Positions 30,498-42,941 of a DNA stretch of 64,000 nucleotides are shown in pieces. The translations under genes were made by a program, and so were the position numbers. The notes beneath the pieces were generated by a model. That model saw nothing but the letters and a program-made list of their open reading frames with translations. It made no database searches and was not told the DNA's origin. Position 1 is the stretch's first letter. Each line of letters starts with the position of its first letter. The stretch lies in assembly GCA_028564925.1 (NCBI GenBank), contig CM053031.1, positions 100,056,888-100,120,887 on the forward strand. The letters run 5' to 3'. This stretch comes from Lithobates sylvaticus. Lineage: Eukaryota > Chordata > Amphibia > Anura > Ranidae.

Positions 30498-30992
30498 TTA
30501 AAGTAGATGTAAACCCTCACATATACCCAGTGAAGTGAATAGCCTCAGATGATACACAGAGATGAAACAAATCTCCCTACATAAGTTTTACATGTATATC
30601 TTCTGTCTTCAGCTGTATATATCTGTTAGAAAGTGCACATCGTGTTAGGAGATTTCTCTTCCTTTTCAGCAGTGGGAGTGTAGTCTTGGCATACACTATG
30701 TGACAGCTGATTGGAGGAAAGGCACACACCCCCACTTCACATAGGTAGAGGAAGGAAGAATGTGCTGTGAATAGACCAGCTCTTTGCTAATCTATATATA
30801 GCACCCACCCCGACACAAATTTCAGCCTGGTTTTATCTCGGTTGTCGGAGAACTTGTCAGAAAATATGCTGATAATAGAGGAATGAAACAGCAGAAAGAC
30901 ACAGGACTTAGGACTTTGGAGAGAGATAAGAAAACACTGCAGATATATGTGCATAGGTCAAATTTCATGAATCGGGTTTACATCCACTTCAA
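30498..30992. mobile_element. T2-type MITE (TTAAAGTAGATGTAAACCC)
   Basis: Left end TTAAAGTAGATGTAAACCC and right end GGGTTTACATCCACTTCAA are clear inverted repeats with TTAA-derived borders (the right border mutated to TTCAA). About 495 bp, non-coding. Confidence 0.75.
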
Positions 30993-31425
30993 CTAACAGG
31001 GGGTCATAACAGCCTCCAGGACATACTGTACAATCCTTATGACAAATTCCTAATCTGTCATATTTTCCTTCCAGATAAGGCTATGGCTTTTACATGATTA
31101 ATGGTATATGACTACAGCTGCACACTTATATTTGTATGGCTATTTTCATACTTATAAAAACAAATACCACCTGCTAATTCACCTGGAAAGCCTCCATACT
31201 TCATAGATTCTAACTAGGGAATTATATAGGAATCATTTATTTTGATTTGAAAATCACAATTGTGACGGTGAACTTGTTCATGAACCATTCACACCACTTT
31301 TGGTTGTGGCGGCGACTTGTGCACCAAATTTAGATAGTTCTAAAATGCGCCACTTTTATATTCTGTAAAAAGTGGAGCGAATTAAGACCAACTCTGTTTT
31401 GGCGTACAGAGAGAAAAACTGTCTC
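30993..31425. other. no recognisable feature
   Basis: Intronic sequence. Confidence 0.45.
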
Positions 31426-31582
31426 AGACAGATTTTGCAAAAGTGTCTTGCATGCTTTCTAAAAGTGGTGCAACATTACATGAGCCAAATTCAAGTACAA
31501 GTTCTAGACAGGTACATGAATTTGGTGCATTCTTCACCACTTTTAGAATGCATGAGAGACACTTTCACAAAATCTGCCTGCA
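31426..31582. repeat. imperfect inverted repeat
   Basis: GACAGATTTTGCAAAAGTGTC ... TCTAAAAGTGGTG on the left pairs with CACCACTTTTAGA ... GACACTTTCACAAAATCTGC on the right, around a ~64-nt loop. Probably a short foldback MITE; no clean target duplication seen. Confidence 0.6.
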
Positions 31583-33113
31583 CCAGTCTTCATGAATTCC
31601 AGGGATTGTTTAATTATGTTTTTGTATTTCTTCTAAATAGATTTATTGTGAAACTGGGATGCGGGAAGTGTCTTCCTCACAGACCATAAGCAGAATGGAG
31701 CTGTCACAAGTTAATTAGCTTCCTCACTAATTGCCTACATTATTTTTTGATGTTGCCTGAAGCCCTTGCATAAGCCAGTGGCCTTCTGTTTTCCAACAAG
31801 GGAAATGTGGCGTTACGCGTACTGAACTCCCCTTCGAGTGGCCAACGCTTGGAAAAAACAGAAACAAGACAGCTCAAAAGACTAAACATTCCTCAGCAAC
31901 CTTCCTTGGAACTTTCTAGAAAGAACCACAGGCCAATTTACAAAAAAAAATAAGTGCATCCCAGCAGCTTACAGGTATCAAACTGGTGTAAACATATATC
32001 AATATGTAACATAACAACTTTTCTTCCCAAGTTACATGGCTCACAAAAAAACACAAAATAAATATATTATGAGTTGACAGAATTATCTGATCTACTAGAG
32101 AATATAAAACTTTTCTCCTAAAGCATTTCTTGTCAACTCGGGATATGTATCCCAGGGATTAAAAGTGTCCCTCTGTGGAAAAATAAATTGACTGCTGCCA
32201 TCCGTGCATATGAAAGCAACAGCTAGTTCCATTTTAACTGTAGACAAATAAAAAACGACAAGGTTCATTTAGAAAACACAAGCGCAAGACCAATATAGCA
32301 GTGCTAAAGAATGATTGGGTTTAACAACACTGAAAATATGCACTTTATTATTGGCATAAGGTAAGGTAAATATTCCTGTGCTTCTCATATTTATTGCACA
32401 TATGCTTCATGTTGAGCAACTTCCTGCTAAAAGCTGTTTCTAAATTTCAAATATATTGCATTTCCAGCAGTAGTGATTCCTTCCATTGGGGGGAAAGTCC
32501 TAGTCCTAGGATACTAGCTGTCCAACATTTCCTCCGCTGTTGCTTAAAGAAGTGTGTACCAAACTGATTATTTAGTACAATCCTTTCAGAGCCTTTCAGA
32601 ACATAAGCTGTGACATAAGCAAGCACGAATAATTTAATAAATTTACTCAATGTCAAATGTGCTGACCTGGACTTGTAGCAGAATAAAACACGACAGCAAT
32701 GTTAGAAGTGGTAATAAAGTCACTCTTTTCCCAACTCAACAAAAATAACGCATGTGAATTTATTTATTTTTATTTCCTCCTTTGAGCTTCCTTTTACAAT
32801 GTTCCCCTTCTGTGCCTCTGGGACCTCTTGAATCCTGTGTGATTTTCTGCAAGGTGCATGTTCCTGCTCTGTACTACAAATCTGCATGCAGCCGTTTAGA
32901 GCACCGCACACACATCCAGCACAAGAGACCAAGTTACCTAATTCTGATCCCAACTTAAACACATCCGAATCGGAAAAGCAACCCATGTTTTTTTTTGTCC
33001 AACATCTGTACCTGGCCTCACACATGACTTTTTAGAGTGAACTTTCAAAAAGTCCCCATGGACACACTCCTAAATATAGGATAACCCGCATAAATTCTGG
33101 CTTTAGGGTAATA
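31583..33113. other. mostly unique intron 1 sequence
   Basis: No element ends or coding domains recognised in this 1.5 kb. Confidence 0.45.
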
Positions 33114-33115
33114 TA

Positions 33116-34570
33116 CAGTAAAACGCAAAAGTGAGTACACCCCTCGCCTTTTTGTAAACATTTTATTATATCTTTTCATGTGACAACACTGAAGAAATGG
33201 CACTTTGCAACAATGTAAAATAGTGAGTGTACAGCTTGCATAACAGTGTAAATTTGCTGTCCCCTCAAACTAACTCAACACACAGCCATTAATGTCTAGA
33301 CTGCTGGCAACAAAAGTGAGTTAACCCCTAAGTGAAATTGTCCAAATTGGGCCCAAATAGCCATTTTCCCTTCCTGGTGTGAATTGTTAAGAATTGTTGC
33401 TCTACATAAAGATGGCCTAGGCTACAAGAAAATTGTGAAACTGAGCTGCAGCACGGTGGAAAAGACCATACAGCGGTTTAACAGGACAGGTTCCACTCAG
33501 AACAGGCCTCGCCATGGTCGACCAAAGAAGTTGAGTGCACATGCTCAGCATCATATCCAGGGGTTGTCTTTGGGAAATAGATATATGTTGCCAGCATTGC
33601 TGCAGAAGTTGAGGGGGGGTGTCAGCCTGTCAGTGCTCAGACCATATGTCGCACACTGCATCAAATTGGTCTGCATGGCTGTTGTCCCAGAAGGAAGCCT
33701 CTTCTAAAGATGTTGTACAAGAAAGCCCGCAAACAGTTTGCTGAAGTCAAGCAGACTAAAGACATGATGAGACCAAGATAAACGTATTTGGTTCAGATGG
33801 TGTCAAGTGTGTGTGATGGCAACCAGGTGAGTAGTACAAAGACAAGTGTGTCTTGCCTACAGTTAAGCATGGTGGTGGGAGTGTCATGGTCGGGGGCTGA
33901 ATGAGTGCTGCCATCACTGGGGACCTACAGTTCATTGAGGGAACCATGAATGCCAACATGTTCTGTGACATAATAAAGTAGATCACGATCCCCTCCCTTC
34001 GGAGACTGGGCCGCAGGGCAGTACTGCAACATGAATAGACCCCAAACACACCTCCAAGATGACCACTGCCTTGCTAAAGAAGCTGAGGGTGAAGGTGAAG
34101 GACTGGCCAAGCATGTCTCCAGACCTAAACCCTATTGAGCATCTGTGGGGCATCCTCAAACGGAAGGTGGAGGAGTGCAAGATCTCTAACATCCACCAGC
34201 TCTGTGATGTCATCATGGAGGAGTGGAAGAGGAATCCAGTGGCAACCTGTGAAGCTCTGGGGAACTCCATGCCCAAGAGGATTAAGGCAGTGCTGGAAGA
34301 TAAGGGTGGCCACACAAAATATTGACACTTTTGGCCCAATTTGGACAATTTCACTTAGGGGTTAACTCACTTTTGTTGCCAGCAGTCTAGACATTAATGG
34401 CTGTGTGTTGAGTTAGTTTGAGGGGACAGCAAATATACACTGTTATACAAGCTGTACACTCACTACTTTACTTTGTAGCAAAGTGCCTTTGTTTCAGTGT
34501 TGTCACATTAAAAGATATAATCAAATATTTACAAAAATGTGAGGGGGGTACTCACTTTTGTGAGATACTG
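33116..34570 (+). mobile_element. Tc1-like transposon with both ends (family 4)
   Basis: 1,455 bp flanked by TA at 33114-33115 and 34571-34572. Left end CAGTAAAACGCAAAAGTGAG, right end CACTTTTGTGAGATACTG; terminal repeats ~240 bp (33116-33357, 34334-34570) with the same IR/DR direct repeats as 20788-22312. Opposite orientation to that copy. Confidence 0.9.
33387..34325 (+). pseudogene. Tc1 transposase, family 4, degraded
   Basis: The start codon and first residues are deleted: the leader joins directly to RIVALHKDGLGYKKIVKLSC. Next come NRTGSTQNRPRHGRPKKLSA (GRPKK hinge) and RPYVAHCIKLVCMAVVPEGS in a shifted frame. Before DETKI-like sequence, a deletion removes the DYWNHVLWS context of the first Asp. 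At the second site, QHDND has become QHE plus a stop. The C-terminus is intact from KKLRVKVKDWPSMSPDLNPI through GGHTKY and its stop at 34323-34325, so the catalytic Glu survives. Several frameshifts; nonfunctional. Confidence 0.9.
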
Positions 34571-34572
34571 TA

Positions 34573-35460
34573 GATAACGCAATAAAATACATTGAGCAGG
34601 TTTTTAGATTGTTGTACAGTTGCAGTGTTTGCTGGATAACATAGTATGTCATTGATTGCTAAAATTATTCCCTGAATTGCTCTTTATTAAATTTTACAAG
34701 TTCCTTTCATCTGATAATATTACATTTTTAATAAACTATGAACACTGAATGGTTCTTTTCAAGAAAAAGATGTTACATGGTTAGTCTTGAACACATTTTA
34801 CACTATACTTTACGGATGATGCTTAATTCATTGAATGGAAAATGGTTTAGTGGTTTAGTAAAGGTTTGTTAGGTATTCCTACCCTTAGAATCAGCACCAT
34901 CACTGTGACACCACTATACCCTGCCAAGACCTGTTAATCGTAGGAGTCTTCTTTTGTTGTTATCTCTGCTACTCTGATCTCCTTTGCTAAGGCTGCCATT
35001 AAAAGTCTTAAGGACATGCCACTGCTTCTCAGAGTGGTAGCCATGCTAGGAAAGTTCTAGGTGCATACTGGGAATATGTTATCATTATTTATGAATCAGT
35101 AAATGTATATCATATAGAAATATCAGATTTGAGCTATGTTTACTTTTTCAGCACATTTACTTATGACTTCAAACTTTTTATGTGGGATTGCATAATGTAT
35201 TAAACCTCCTATTCACTTGTGCATGTGTTAATGCATCCAGTGTGTGTTAAGACAACCCATTAATTTGGACTGGCAGCATAACCTAATGAAGTAACACAGG
35301 GAACCACAATGCAAGCTATAAGCATTGTGGTCTACTGGACTACAGGTGCTTTGGCAGCTACTGTACTTGTTTTTTGGGTGCCACTAAAAATGAATGGAAA
35401 CACAATTCACTGGTTTAAAGCCTGTATTATAATGTATATTAACTCTTATATGTAATCATA
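34573..35460. other. no recognisable feature
   Basis: A+T-rich intronic sequence. Confidence 0.45.
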
Positions 35461-35599
35461 AAATAGTGATTTTACCTCAGAGCCTACCGCATCTGCTTTT
35501 TATTTTAAAGTCTGCCATTCCTTTTAAATCAGCATGTCAATGTTCGCTGCATAGTCTTTGCATTTTTAGGGTGGCCATGCTGCCTTGCAAGGTTCCACA

Positions 35600-35700
35600 T
35601 AGTCCTGCTGAAGCCACCTTTTGGCATGCACTCCTAAATGAGATGCCCATGATTAAGGTCCGAGCGGTGTAGTGAAACAGGTTGGGGCATGGCCTGGCGA
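35600..35700 (+). repeat. possible Penelope-like element fragment with hammerhead-like core
   Basis: ATGATTAAGGTCCGAGCGG followed by TGAAACAGGTTGG (35649-35686) resembles the CTGAtGAAG - stem II - GAAAC order of hammerhead motifs found in Penelope-like elements, in a decayed form. No reverse-transcriptase or GIY-YIG coding is visible nearby. Confidence 0.3.
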
Positions 35701-35830
35701 GAGCTTGAGGTTGCCACATATTACCACGAGTGGGCTTGCTTTGATGTGTGGATATAGGGATATGCATATTTCTGATCCTTAAATGAGAACCACAGCCCAA
35801 AGGCCTGGTGCTGCCTATGCTGACATACTC

Positions 35831-38222
35831 AGGCAGGCCAGAACACTAAAACATTAAGCCAAATCTCTGCTTCTCCTGCAAGGCAAGAGATTGATTGTGA
35901 ATGGAGCTAGGGATGATGGAACATGTAATTTGGAAGAGGGCGATCATGTTATTTTGGTCATGTGCTCCCTGACCAGAAGATCAGGGAAGCAGCTCTAAGC
36001 AAGACAGAGAATGTAGCTGTAAAAGAAAAGCAAGTATATGGTCCCTTTCACATGGTCCATATCTGTAAACAGATCCCCTGCTAGACTGGAGCCAAACGTT
36101 GTTTTTGTAACAACTGTGTCCATTCAGTTTTTCTCTACCCAAACCTTACCTGTCCAATGACAGGCCTGTAGGAAAGTGGATGTAACAGACACGTGTCACG
36201 TAAAAGGACCATTAGTGTTTTGGGACATCTTTATACATAATAATGTATTAGGCAATGCTAAATAGGTGGAGAGTGGTATTTTAAACTAAAAAAAGTTGAG
36301 ACTTTAATACTACTTTAATGTTGCTGTAATGGTATTATTATAGCTAAAAGCAGCCGCAGAGCAAATACACTTCCAGTTAAGCATGTATGGACACTAAAGT
36401 TATTTTTTTAGTGTATGTAGTATTTAGGAAGAAAAACAATCTTGCATGAGAGCAGTGAAATGTTCACTAACTTAAACTGAATAAAAGTAAATGATAATTG
36501 GCTTAGGGTGAGCATACCTATAGATATTATGATATGGAGGTGCACACCTTTACATAAAGATGTATTCTTGGGTTGGCCTGTAGAGGATGCTAAAGAGCCC
36601 AATACATCTCCAACCCAGGTTTTTTAGCAAGGGATCAATAAAAGGCGGAAATCCAACTTGGCTGACCAGATTCATTCCATTAGTAGGGTCAACCAAGTAA
36701 TTATATACTGGTGTGGCTGGTTGTGCAAAGATCATACATCGTGTGTACCTTTGCAGCGGAACGCCAGCAAAAAGCAGTTATTGCCTACATACAGTATATT
36801 TGCATATGTTTTACCTGCCAAAGTATTTTTCCAGTATTATAATATGCACACGTCTACTATTTAGTAAGATCCTTCTTCTATTTCCTTGGTCAGATCTTTG
36901 CTGATTGTACAAAGGTGGCAATGCTGATTCACAGATCAGTCAGAAAGATAGACACAGGAGTGACATATAAAGCTGCACTGAAGAACCAGGAAAACAAATT
37001 ACACATTTCAAGATGAAGGGCTGAAGATCTGATGGTGGGACCCAGTGAACAAACAAGTCTTGTGGAGGTAACCCCATGTTACTTTTTTAATTCCCTCTTC
37101 GTGATCAGTTCTTCAACCAACAGCATATCAATACTGCATATCAATCTTACACATGTGTGGCCTGCTTTATTATTCTCAAAGCCATATATATAGTCAGTTG
37201 ATTGGGGTGCTACTTGTTGCCTTTTTATCCCTTGTTTGATTGTAAAGCATTGGGCTGTACAATTTTCATTAGAGCGGCGTCCTACCTGATCTGGCAGAAC
37301 GCAGGTTAGGAATTCTCAGAAGGCAGCATAAAATATTCTGCTGTATACGCCAACTGAGGACTGTCTGACAATTCCTCATTTTCCTTTATTAAATCTAAGG
37401 CGATGAGGAGAGATTTCTGTTTCATTAATTCCCTCGTTAAATGTGTTTTTTGTTTAGTGCTTTCAGCTGTGTAAGGCCCATTTATTATTGCTGTATGTTC
37501 GGAGTGTTTCACTTATTATATCATCAGATTAAACTATCCTAAATAATGAATGAGTCTAATTACTGGGAAGCTGCAAGGGCTCAACCACACGAGATTTTGA
37601 TCACTTGTGAGCATGAAATTTAACTTATTGTTGCCCACTGCCTATGCTGACGTTCCAGATAATGCCAACTAGGTACTTGTCATCAAGGAGTTAACCCTCA
37701 TGCGCGCAAACTATTACAATCTCGGGTGTCAATCAGCCCTTAGGCAGCAAAGCTGACTGCAGATAGGGTAATCCAGGGGATTACAGTGCTACTCAGCATC
37801 GACCAAAAGACAGCATTGCTAAAATACCCTTACATATCATGTAATCAAATGGCAAATATTTGTTTCAAACTTCAGAGTCTGAATCAAAATGTAAGTCTGA
37901 TGGAAAGCACAATTATTTCATTCTTTAATTTAAAAAAAATAAGTTTTCTTCTTATAAAATCCTTTTTCTTTTGTAATTTACCTTGTACCTAATATTTAAA
38001 GCAGAAATAACCCATAGATTTAACAGTTTCAAAAAACAGTTACATTTCCGCACATCCCGGAAATGTAACTGTCACATTGATTGTGCTCTCAACCAAACTG
38101 TCAAAAACATCCAATGACTGGTGTCATAACTAAAACCATGTGCATTGTGGTAGTTGAAGATTAAACAGAGGCCAAGATGGCCGCTTCCTTGGCTGAAAAC
38201 GATAGGAGTGTTTACTTCCACT
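35831..38222. other. mostly unique intron 1 sequence
   Basis: Apart from a small MITE at 36039, no element ends were recognised. 37300-37560 is TAAT-rich and a possible conserved noncoding element. Confidence 0.4.
36039..36212. mobile_element. small MITE-like palindrome
   Basis: TGGTCCCTTTCACATGGTCC at the left faces CACGTAAAAGGACCA at the right, giving imperfect ~18-bp inverted ends, with TTA after the right end. Class unproven, Harbinger-like by ends. Confidence 0.4.
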
Positions 38223-38225
38223 TTA

Positions 38226-38593
38226 GACCCCTTTCACACTGGAGGCGTTTTTCAGGCGATTTAGCGCTAAAAATAGAGCCTGTAAAGCACCTGAAAAATG
38301 TTTCATCTGTAATCCCAGACTCACACTGGGCGCTGCGCTGGCAGGACATCCAAAAAAGTCCTGCAAGCAGCTTCTTTGAGGTGCTTTAGGAGTGGTGTAT
38401 ACACTGCTCCTAATGCGCCCCTGCTCCGACAGCAGCGCTTTGCGGGCACTTTTAACCCTTTATTCGGCCGCTAGCAGGGGTTAGAAGCGCCCCGTTAGCG
38501 GCCGAAAAGCGCCACTAAAACCATGTTAAAGTGCCACTAAAACAAGCAGTGCTTTACTGCCGGCGCCCCTGCGCTGTCAGTGTGAAAGGGCTC
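38226..38593. mobile_element. Harbinger-type MITE, H3 family
   Basis: 368 bp, left end GACCCCTTTCACACTGGAGG, right end CAGTGTGAAAGGGCTC, flanked by TTA at 38223-38225 and 38594-38596. Inside are GCGC-rich words and TTCGGCCGCTAGC shared with the copy at 18335. Confidence 0.8.
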
Positions 38594-38993
38594 TTAAAGT
38601 GAACATTCCTTTATTATGTTCACCGAGCTATAGGAACATGTAAGAGTTCACTTTAGGCCAAAAACATTGTTTTCAATTGCACTCATTCAGACACATGAAT
38701 AAGTACTTTTAAAAAGTTAATTCATGCTTTAAAAAACACTGCCCAATAAACTATGATTGGTGGTTGTAGAGATGACAAAGTGGCACAGCTGATTGTGGCA
38801 CATTGCATTTTATTCTTATGTTGCATCTTTCTGTTCAAACCCTTCAACTTAAACAATTATTTAGAGTATTTGCCCCAAAGATCTAGTGCATCATCAGGCC
38901 CATTATTTTGTGTCAGGAGCTCAGATTCAAGGAATCAGTGGGTACACATAAAAAATATTGTTACTAGACAGCACAAATTGAAATTAATTCTAA

Positions 38994-39419
38994 TGCGGCG
39001 TACACACGGTCGGAATTTCCGATGGAAACAGTCCGATGGGAGCTTTTCATCGGATTTTCCGACCGTGTGTATGGTCAACGGTCTTTTTCTGTCGGAATTT
39101 CCGACGGACTTCGAATTGAGAACCTGTTCTCAATCTTTCCGACGGAAAACCTTTCTATCGGATTTTCCGATCGTGTGTAGGCAATTCCGACACGCAAAAT
39201 TCCGGCGCATGCTCGGAAACAATTCGACGCATGCTTGGACGCATTAAACTTCCCTTTTATAGTGCTGTCGAACGTGTGTGATGCCGCTGTGTTATTGACA
39301 GTCGGAATTTGGTGTGATCGTGTGTAGGCAACACAGCTTGAGCGGAATTCCGTCGGAATTCCGTTGGAAAAACCGTCAGAGTTTTTTCTGACGAGAATTC
39401 CGATCGTGTGTACGCGGCA
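38994..39419 (+). mobile_element. H1 Harbinger-type MITE, copy b
   Basis: 426 bp with ends TGCGGCGTACACACGGTCGG and CGATCGTGTGTACGCGGCA, flanked by TAA at 38991-38993 and 39420-39422. Dense in TTCCGAC/GTCGGAA words. Very similar to copy e (45432). Confidence 0.9.
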
Positions 39420-39422
39420 TAA

Positions 39423-39908
39423 GAGGTGTAATAATGAAACACTGCCATAATATAACACTACTTGTATGGGGAACACCTTTTAATTATCATTATTTATTAT
39501 TTAACACTTTATTCACTAGGCATGTGAACATTCACTTTGCAAATTTAAAATCATCTGGTTCTTTGGTAAACTAACTATGTGAATGACATCTTCTTGTAGG
39601 ATTCAGCAGTGACATCTCTCCCCCACACATAGTTTCTAGCTTTGTTTCTATCCATAATAAGTTTCAGGGTTTGCCAGCTTGTGCCCCTCTATGCCTTTGC
39701 TATTCATGGACCCCCCGTAGTATAAAAAACATTATTTTTTTTTTAAATTAAACAATGATTTAACCTCCTGTGGTCATTATGAGGGGGTCTGGCTTAACAT
39801 ATTATTTTTTTTAAATGATTCTACAATATAAAACATTCAACAGCAGATGCCCAAAGCCCCCAGGTCAATAAGAACAGAGCTGGGAAGAGAGGGAGAGTTC
39901 TTTCAGTC
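39423..39908. other. no recognisable feature
   Basis: A+T-rich; nothing recognised. Confidence 0.5.
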
Positions 39909-39911
39909 TTA

Positions 39912-40339
39912 TGCCCTGTACACACGATAGGATTTTCCGACAATAAATGTTCGATGGGAGCTTGTTGTCGGAAATTTCGACCGTGTGTAGTCTCCATCGG
40001 ACATTTTCCGTCGCAATTTCCGACAAACAAAATTTGAGATCTGGATCTCAAATTTTCCGACAAACAAAATCCGTTGTCGGAAATTCTGAGTGTGTGTACA
40101 CAATTCCGACGCACAAAATTCCATGCATGCTCGGAATCAAGCAGAAGAGCCACACTGGCTATGGAACTTCATTTTTCTCGGCTCGTCGTACGTGTTGTAC
40201 GTCACTGCGTTCTTGACGTTCGGAATTTCCGACAAGATTTGTGTGACTGTGTGTATGCAAGACAAGTTTGAGCCAACATCCATCAAAAAAAAAAAACATG
40301 GATTTTGTTGCTGGAAAATCCTATTGTGTGTACAGGGCA
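39912..40339 (+). mobile_element. H1 Harbinger-type MITE, copy c
   Basis: 428 bp with ends TGCCCTGTACACACGATAGG and CTATTGTGTGTACAGGGCA, flanked by TTA at 39909-39911 and 40340-40342. Ends match each other better than they match copies b and e, so this is a distinct subfamily, shared internally with copy d (GAATCAAGCAGAAGAGC). Confidence 0.9.
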
Positions 40340-40342
40340 TTA

Positions 40343-41275
40343 GAGTAGTATAGACATTCAAAAAGTCACATGGATCGGGGGGCTCCTTCTGTCACTAAAA
40401 TTGTCACTTCTGGATAGACTTGCCCTTTAATACATTTGCAATTTGAATCATTAGTAAAAACTCTAAATTCAGAGAAAGCATTCTCTCACCATGCCTAGGT
40501 AAAGAAATAATAATAAATAAGCTTCTGAATTATGACTATAGCGTAGTAAAAAAAAAAATCTTGGTCCTGTCTGATTTTGGCACCAGAGTGTTAAAAAAAT
40601 TCTAACTGAAGACTAAAAGTGAGACATGACCCTTGTGTTGTGTGCCCTATCCAGGGAATAGCTGCCTCTTCCCATACATCTCACCACCGCCTGCACAGCA
40701 CTGCCTCTTTCTATCTGCTTGCATTTATCTGCTCATTTATATCCCTGATTTATGGAGGCACTCTATACATGACGACAGACCCATAAATTCTGCCTGATGT
40801 CTGTGCATGGAAAATGAACCCTTTCCCTTACAGAAACACCACAAAAGCTCAATGACCCAAATAAATGAGCACAGAAAAGAGCAGAGACTGCAGAATTTGG
40901 GGCAGGAAAGGGTGTGAATGCCATTGTAAGCGGTATAGAGAAAAACTGGGGTCATCCTTATGTAATGACACTAAAGCAGTCTATTACAGACCATAAAGCA
41001 GTGCATCAGCAGCTGTGGCGTCACTTGATCAACAGATAAACTTTAAGCTCTGTACAGCAATGGGACTTGTCTGCCTTAGTCCTGAATTCTTTACTCTACT
41101 ATAATGATAATATGCCACTAAAATATATTTGTGTGATCTTCGTGTGCTTGCACAAGTGCTTTTCTTTTTTGTATTTTGTTTAGTCATCCCTTCTATAATG
41201 AAAAAACCGTTACCATTTGGAGATCTATAAGCTGTATTAAGCTACAGTCACACTAGCCTTCTGTATTTGGTTTAT
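40343..41275. other. no recognisable feature
   Basis: Intronic sequence without identifiable elements. Confidence 0.45.
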
Positions 41276-42280
41276 TTAACCACTTCAGCCCCGGACCAAT
41301 TGGCAGCCAAAGGACCAGGCCCCTTTTTGCGATTCGGCACTGCGTCGCTTTAACTGACAATTGCGCGGTCGTGCGACGTGGCTCCAAACAAAATTGGCGT
41401 CCTTTTTTTCCCACAAATAGAGCTTTCTTTTGGTGGTATTTGATCGCCCCTGCGGTTTTTATTTTTTGCGCTATAAACAAAAATAGAGCGACAATTTTGA
41501 AAACAATGCAATATTTTTTGCTTTTTGCTATAATAAATATCCCCAAAAAATATATAAAAAATTTTTTTTTCCTCAGTTTAGGCCTATACGTATTCTTCTA
41601 CATATTTTTGGTAAAAAAAAATCGCAATTAGCGATTATTGATTGGTTTGCGCAAAAGTTATAGCGTTTACAAAATAGGGGATAGTTTTATAGCATTTTTA
41701 TTAATATTTTTTTTTTACTAGTAATGGCGGTGATCAGCGATTTTTATTGTGACTGCGACATTATGGCGGACACATCGGACATTTTTTACACATTTTTGGG
41801 ACCATTGTCATTTATACAGCAATCAATGCTATTTAAATGCATTGATTCCTGTATAAATGACAGTTGTAGTGAAAGAGTTAACCACTAGAGGGAGGGGAGG
41901 GGTTATGGGCTGTGACGTGTGTGTGTTTTTTTACATTAGGGGGCAGGGCTGACGTCTGACGTCATTGATCGGCTTTCCCGATGACCTGGAACAGCCAATC
42001 AATGACAGGCAGAGTAGGAAGCGCGGGGAGAGGTTTGTTTACACATACCTCTCCCCGTTCTTCAGCTCTGTGACCCGATCGCGGGACACCAGCGGCGATC
42101 GGGTCCGGTGGTCCCGTGGCCGGGGTCACGGAGCTCCCGACCGGGTCGCGAGCGTGCCGCTGGCGGCGCGCGCGCGACCCATGGGCAGGCAATTAAAGGG
42201 TCACGTACAGGTACGTGATTTTGCCTGCCCGTGCCATTTTGCCGCAGTATATCTGCGTTAGGCGGTCGGGAAGCGGTTAA
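41276..42280. mobile_element. P1 TTAA-type element with both ends
   Basis: About 1 kb with TTAA at both edges (41276-41279, 42277-42280). Left end TTAACCACTTCAGCCCCGG, right end GGTCGGGAAGCGGTTAA, giving imperfect inverted termini. The TTAA duplication points to piggyBac or Kolobok; the CC-start favours piggyBac-like. The left two thirds is A+T-rich; 42040-42190 is extremely CpG-rich (CGATCGCGGG, GGCGGCGCGCGCGCGACC). Non-coding. Confidence 0.75.
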
Positions 42281-42588
42281 ACACAGGAAAAGTTACAGTA
42301 TTTGGGAAGTATGAACAATTTTTATGCTCAGTAGATCAAGTTCTCCTGCATTTAAAAGTACTTACTTTTACATGCATTTATGTGCATTTAGGTAAATTCA
42401 GAGTATCTAATCTGCCCCCAGATGCACAGAATTCAATTTTCTCGGAAGGCAGAGAACTTACCAAAATGCTAGCTAAACCTGCCTAAACCTTACCCGAACA
42501 CAGGTAAGAGCGCAATGTGAATTATACAATTTAAAATCATAACATGCATTTGTTTGTGTTTATAAATGTCCTGTAAATGCATAAAATG
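42281..42588. other. no recognisable feature
   Basis: Short intronic stretch between elements. Confidence 0.5.
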
Positions 42589-42778
42589 TACACTATATTG
42601 TCAAAAGTATTGGGATGCCTGCCTTTACACACACAGGAACTTTAATGGCATCCCAGTCTTTGTCCGTAGGGTTCAATATTAAGTTGCCCCACCCTTTGCA
42701 GCTATAACAGCTTCAACTCTTCTGGGAAGGACGTTCTAAGGTTTAGGAGTGTTTCTTTGAAAATTAATTAGAGAGACT

Positions 42779-42927
42779 TCTCGTCCACATTAGTGCCTGA
42801 TCTCACAAATGCACTTCTGGGAGAATGGTCAAACATTCCCATAGACACACTCCTAAACCTTGTGAACAGCCTTCCCAGAAGAGTTCAAGCTGTTATAGCT
42901 GCAAAGGGTGGGCCAACGCAATATTGA
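42779..42927 (+). pseudogene. Tc1 transposase C-terminal remnant (family 5)
   Basis: The right arm encodes, with small lesions, SRP..PDLTNALL.EWSNIPIDT followed by LLNLV.SLPRRV.AVIAAKGG and a final QY plus stop at 42925-42927. The order and the SNIPIDTLLNL words are characteristic of one Tc1-like lineage. Catalytic residues lie upstream in the intact element and are absent here. Confidence 0.75.
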
Positions 42928-42941
42928 ATCCTACAGACTTA

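Noticed and set aside
38753-39247. 164-codon open frame
   Set aside because: Its second half is the H1 MITE and the first half has no domain; matching frames in other H1 copies reflect the repeat.
42040-42200. CpG-island-like promoter
   Set aside because: It lies inside a TTAA-flanked P1 element and continues its body; there is no gene start next to it.
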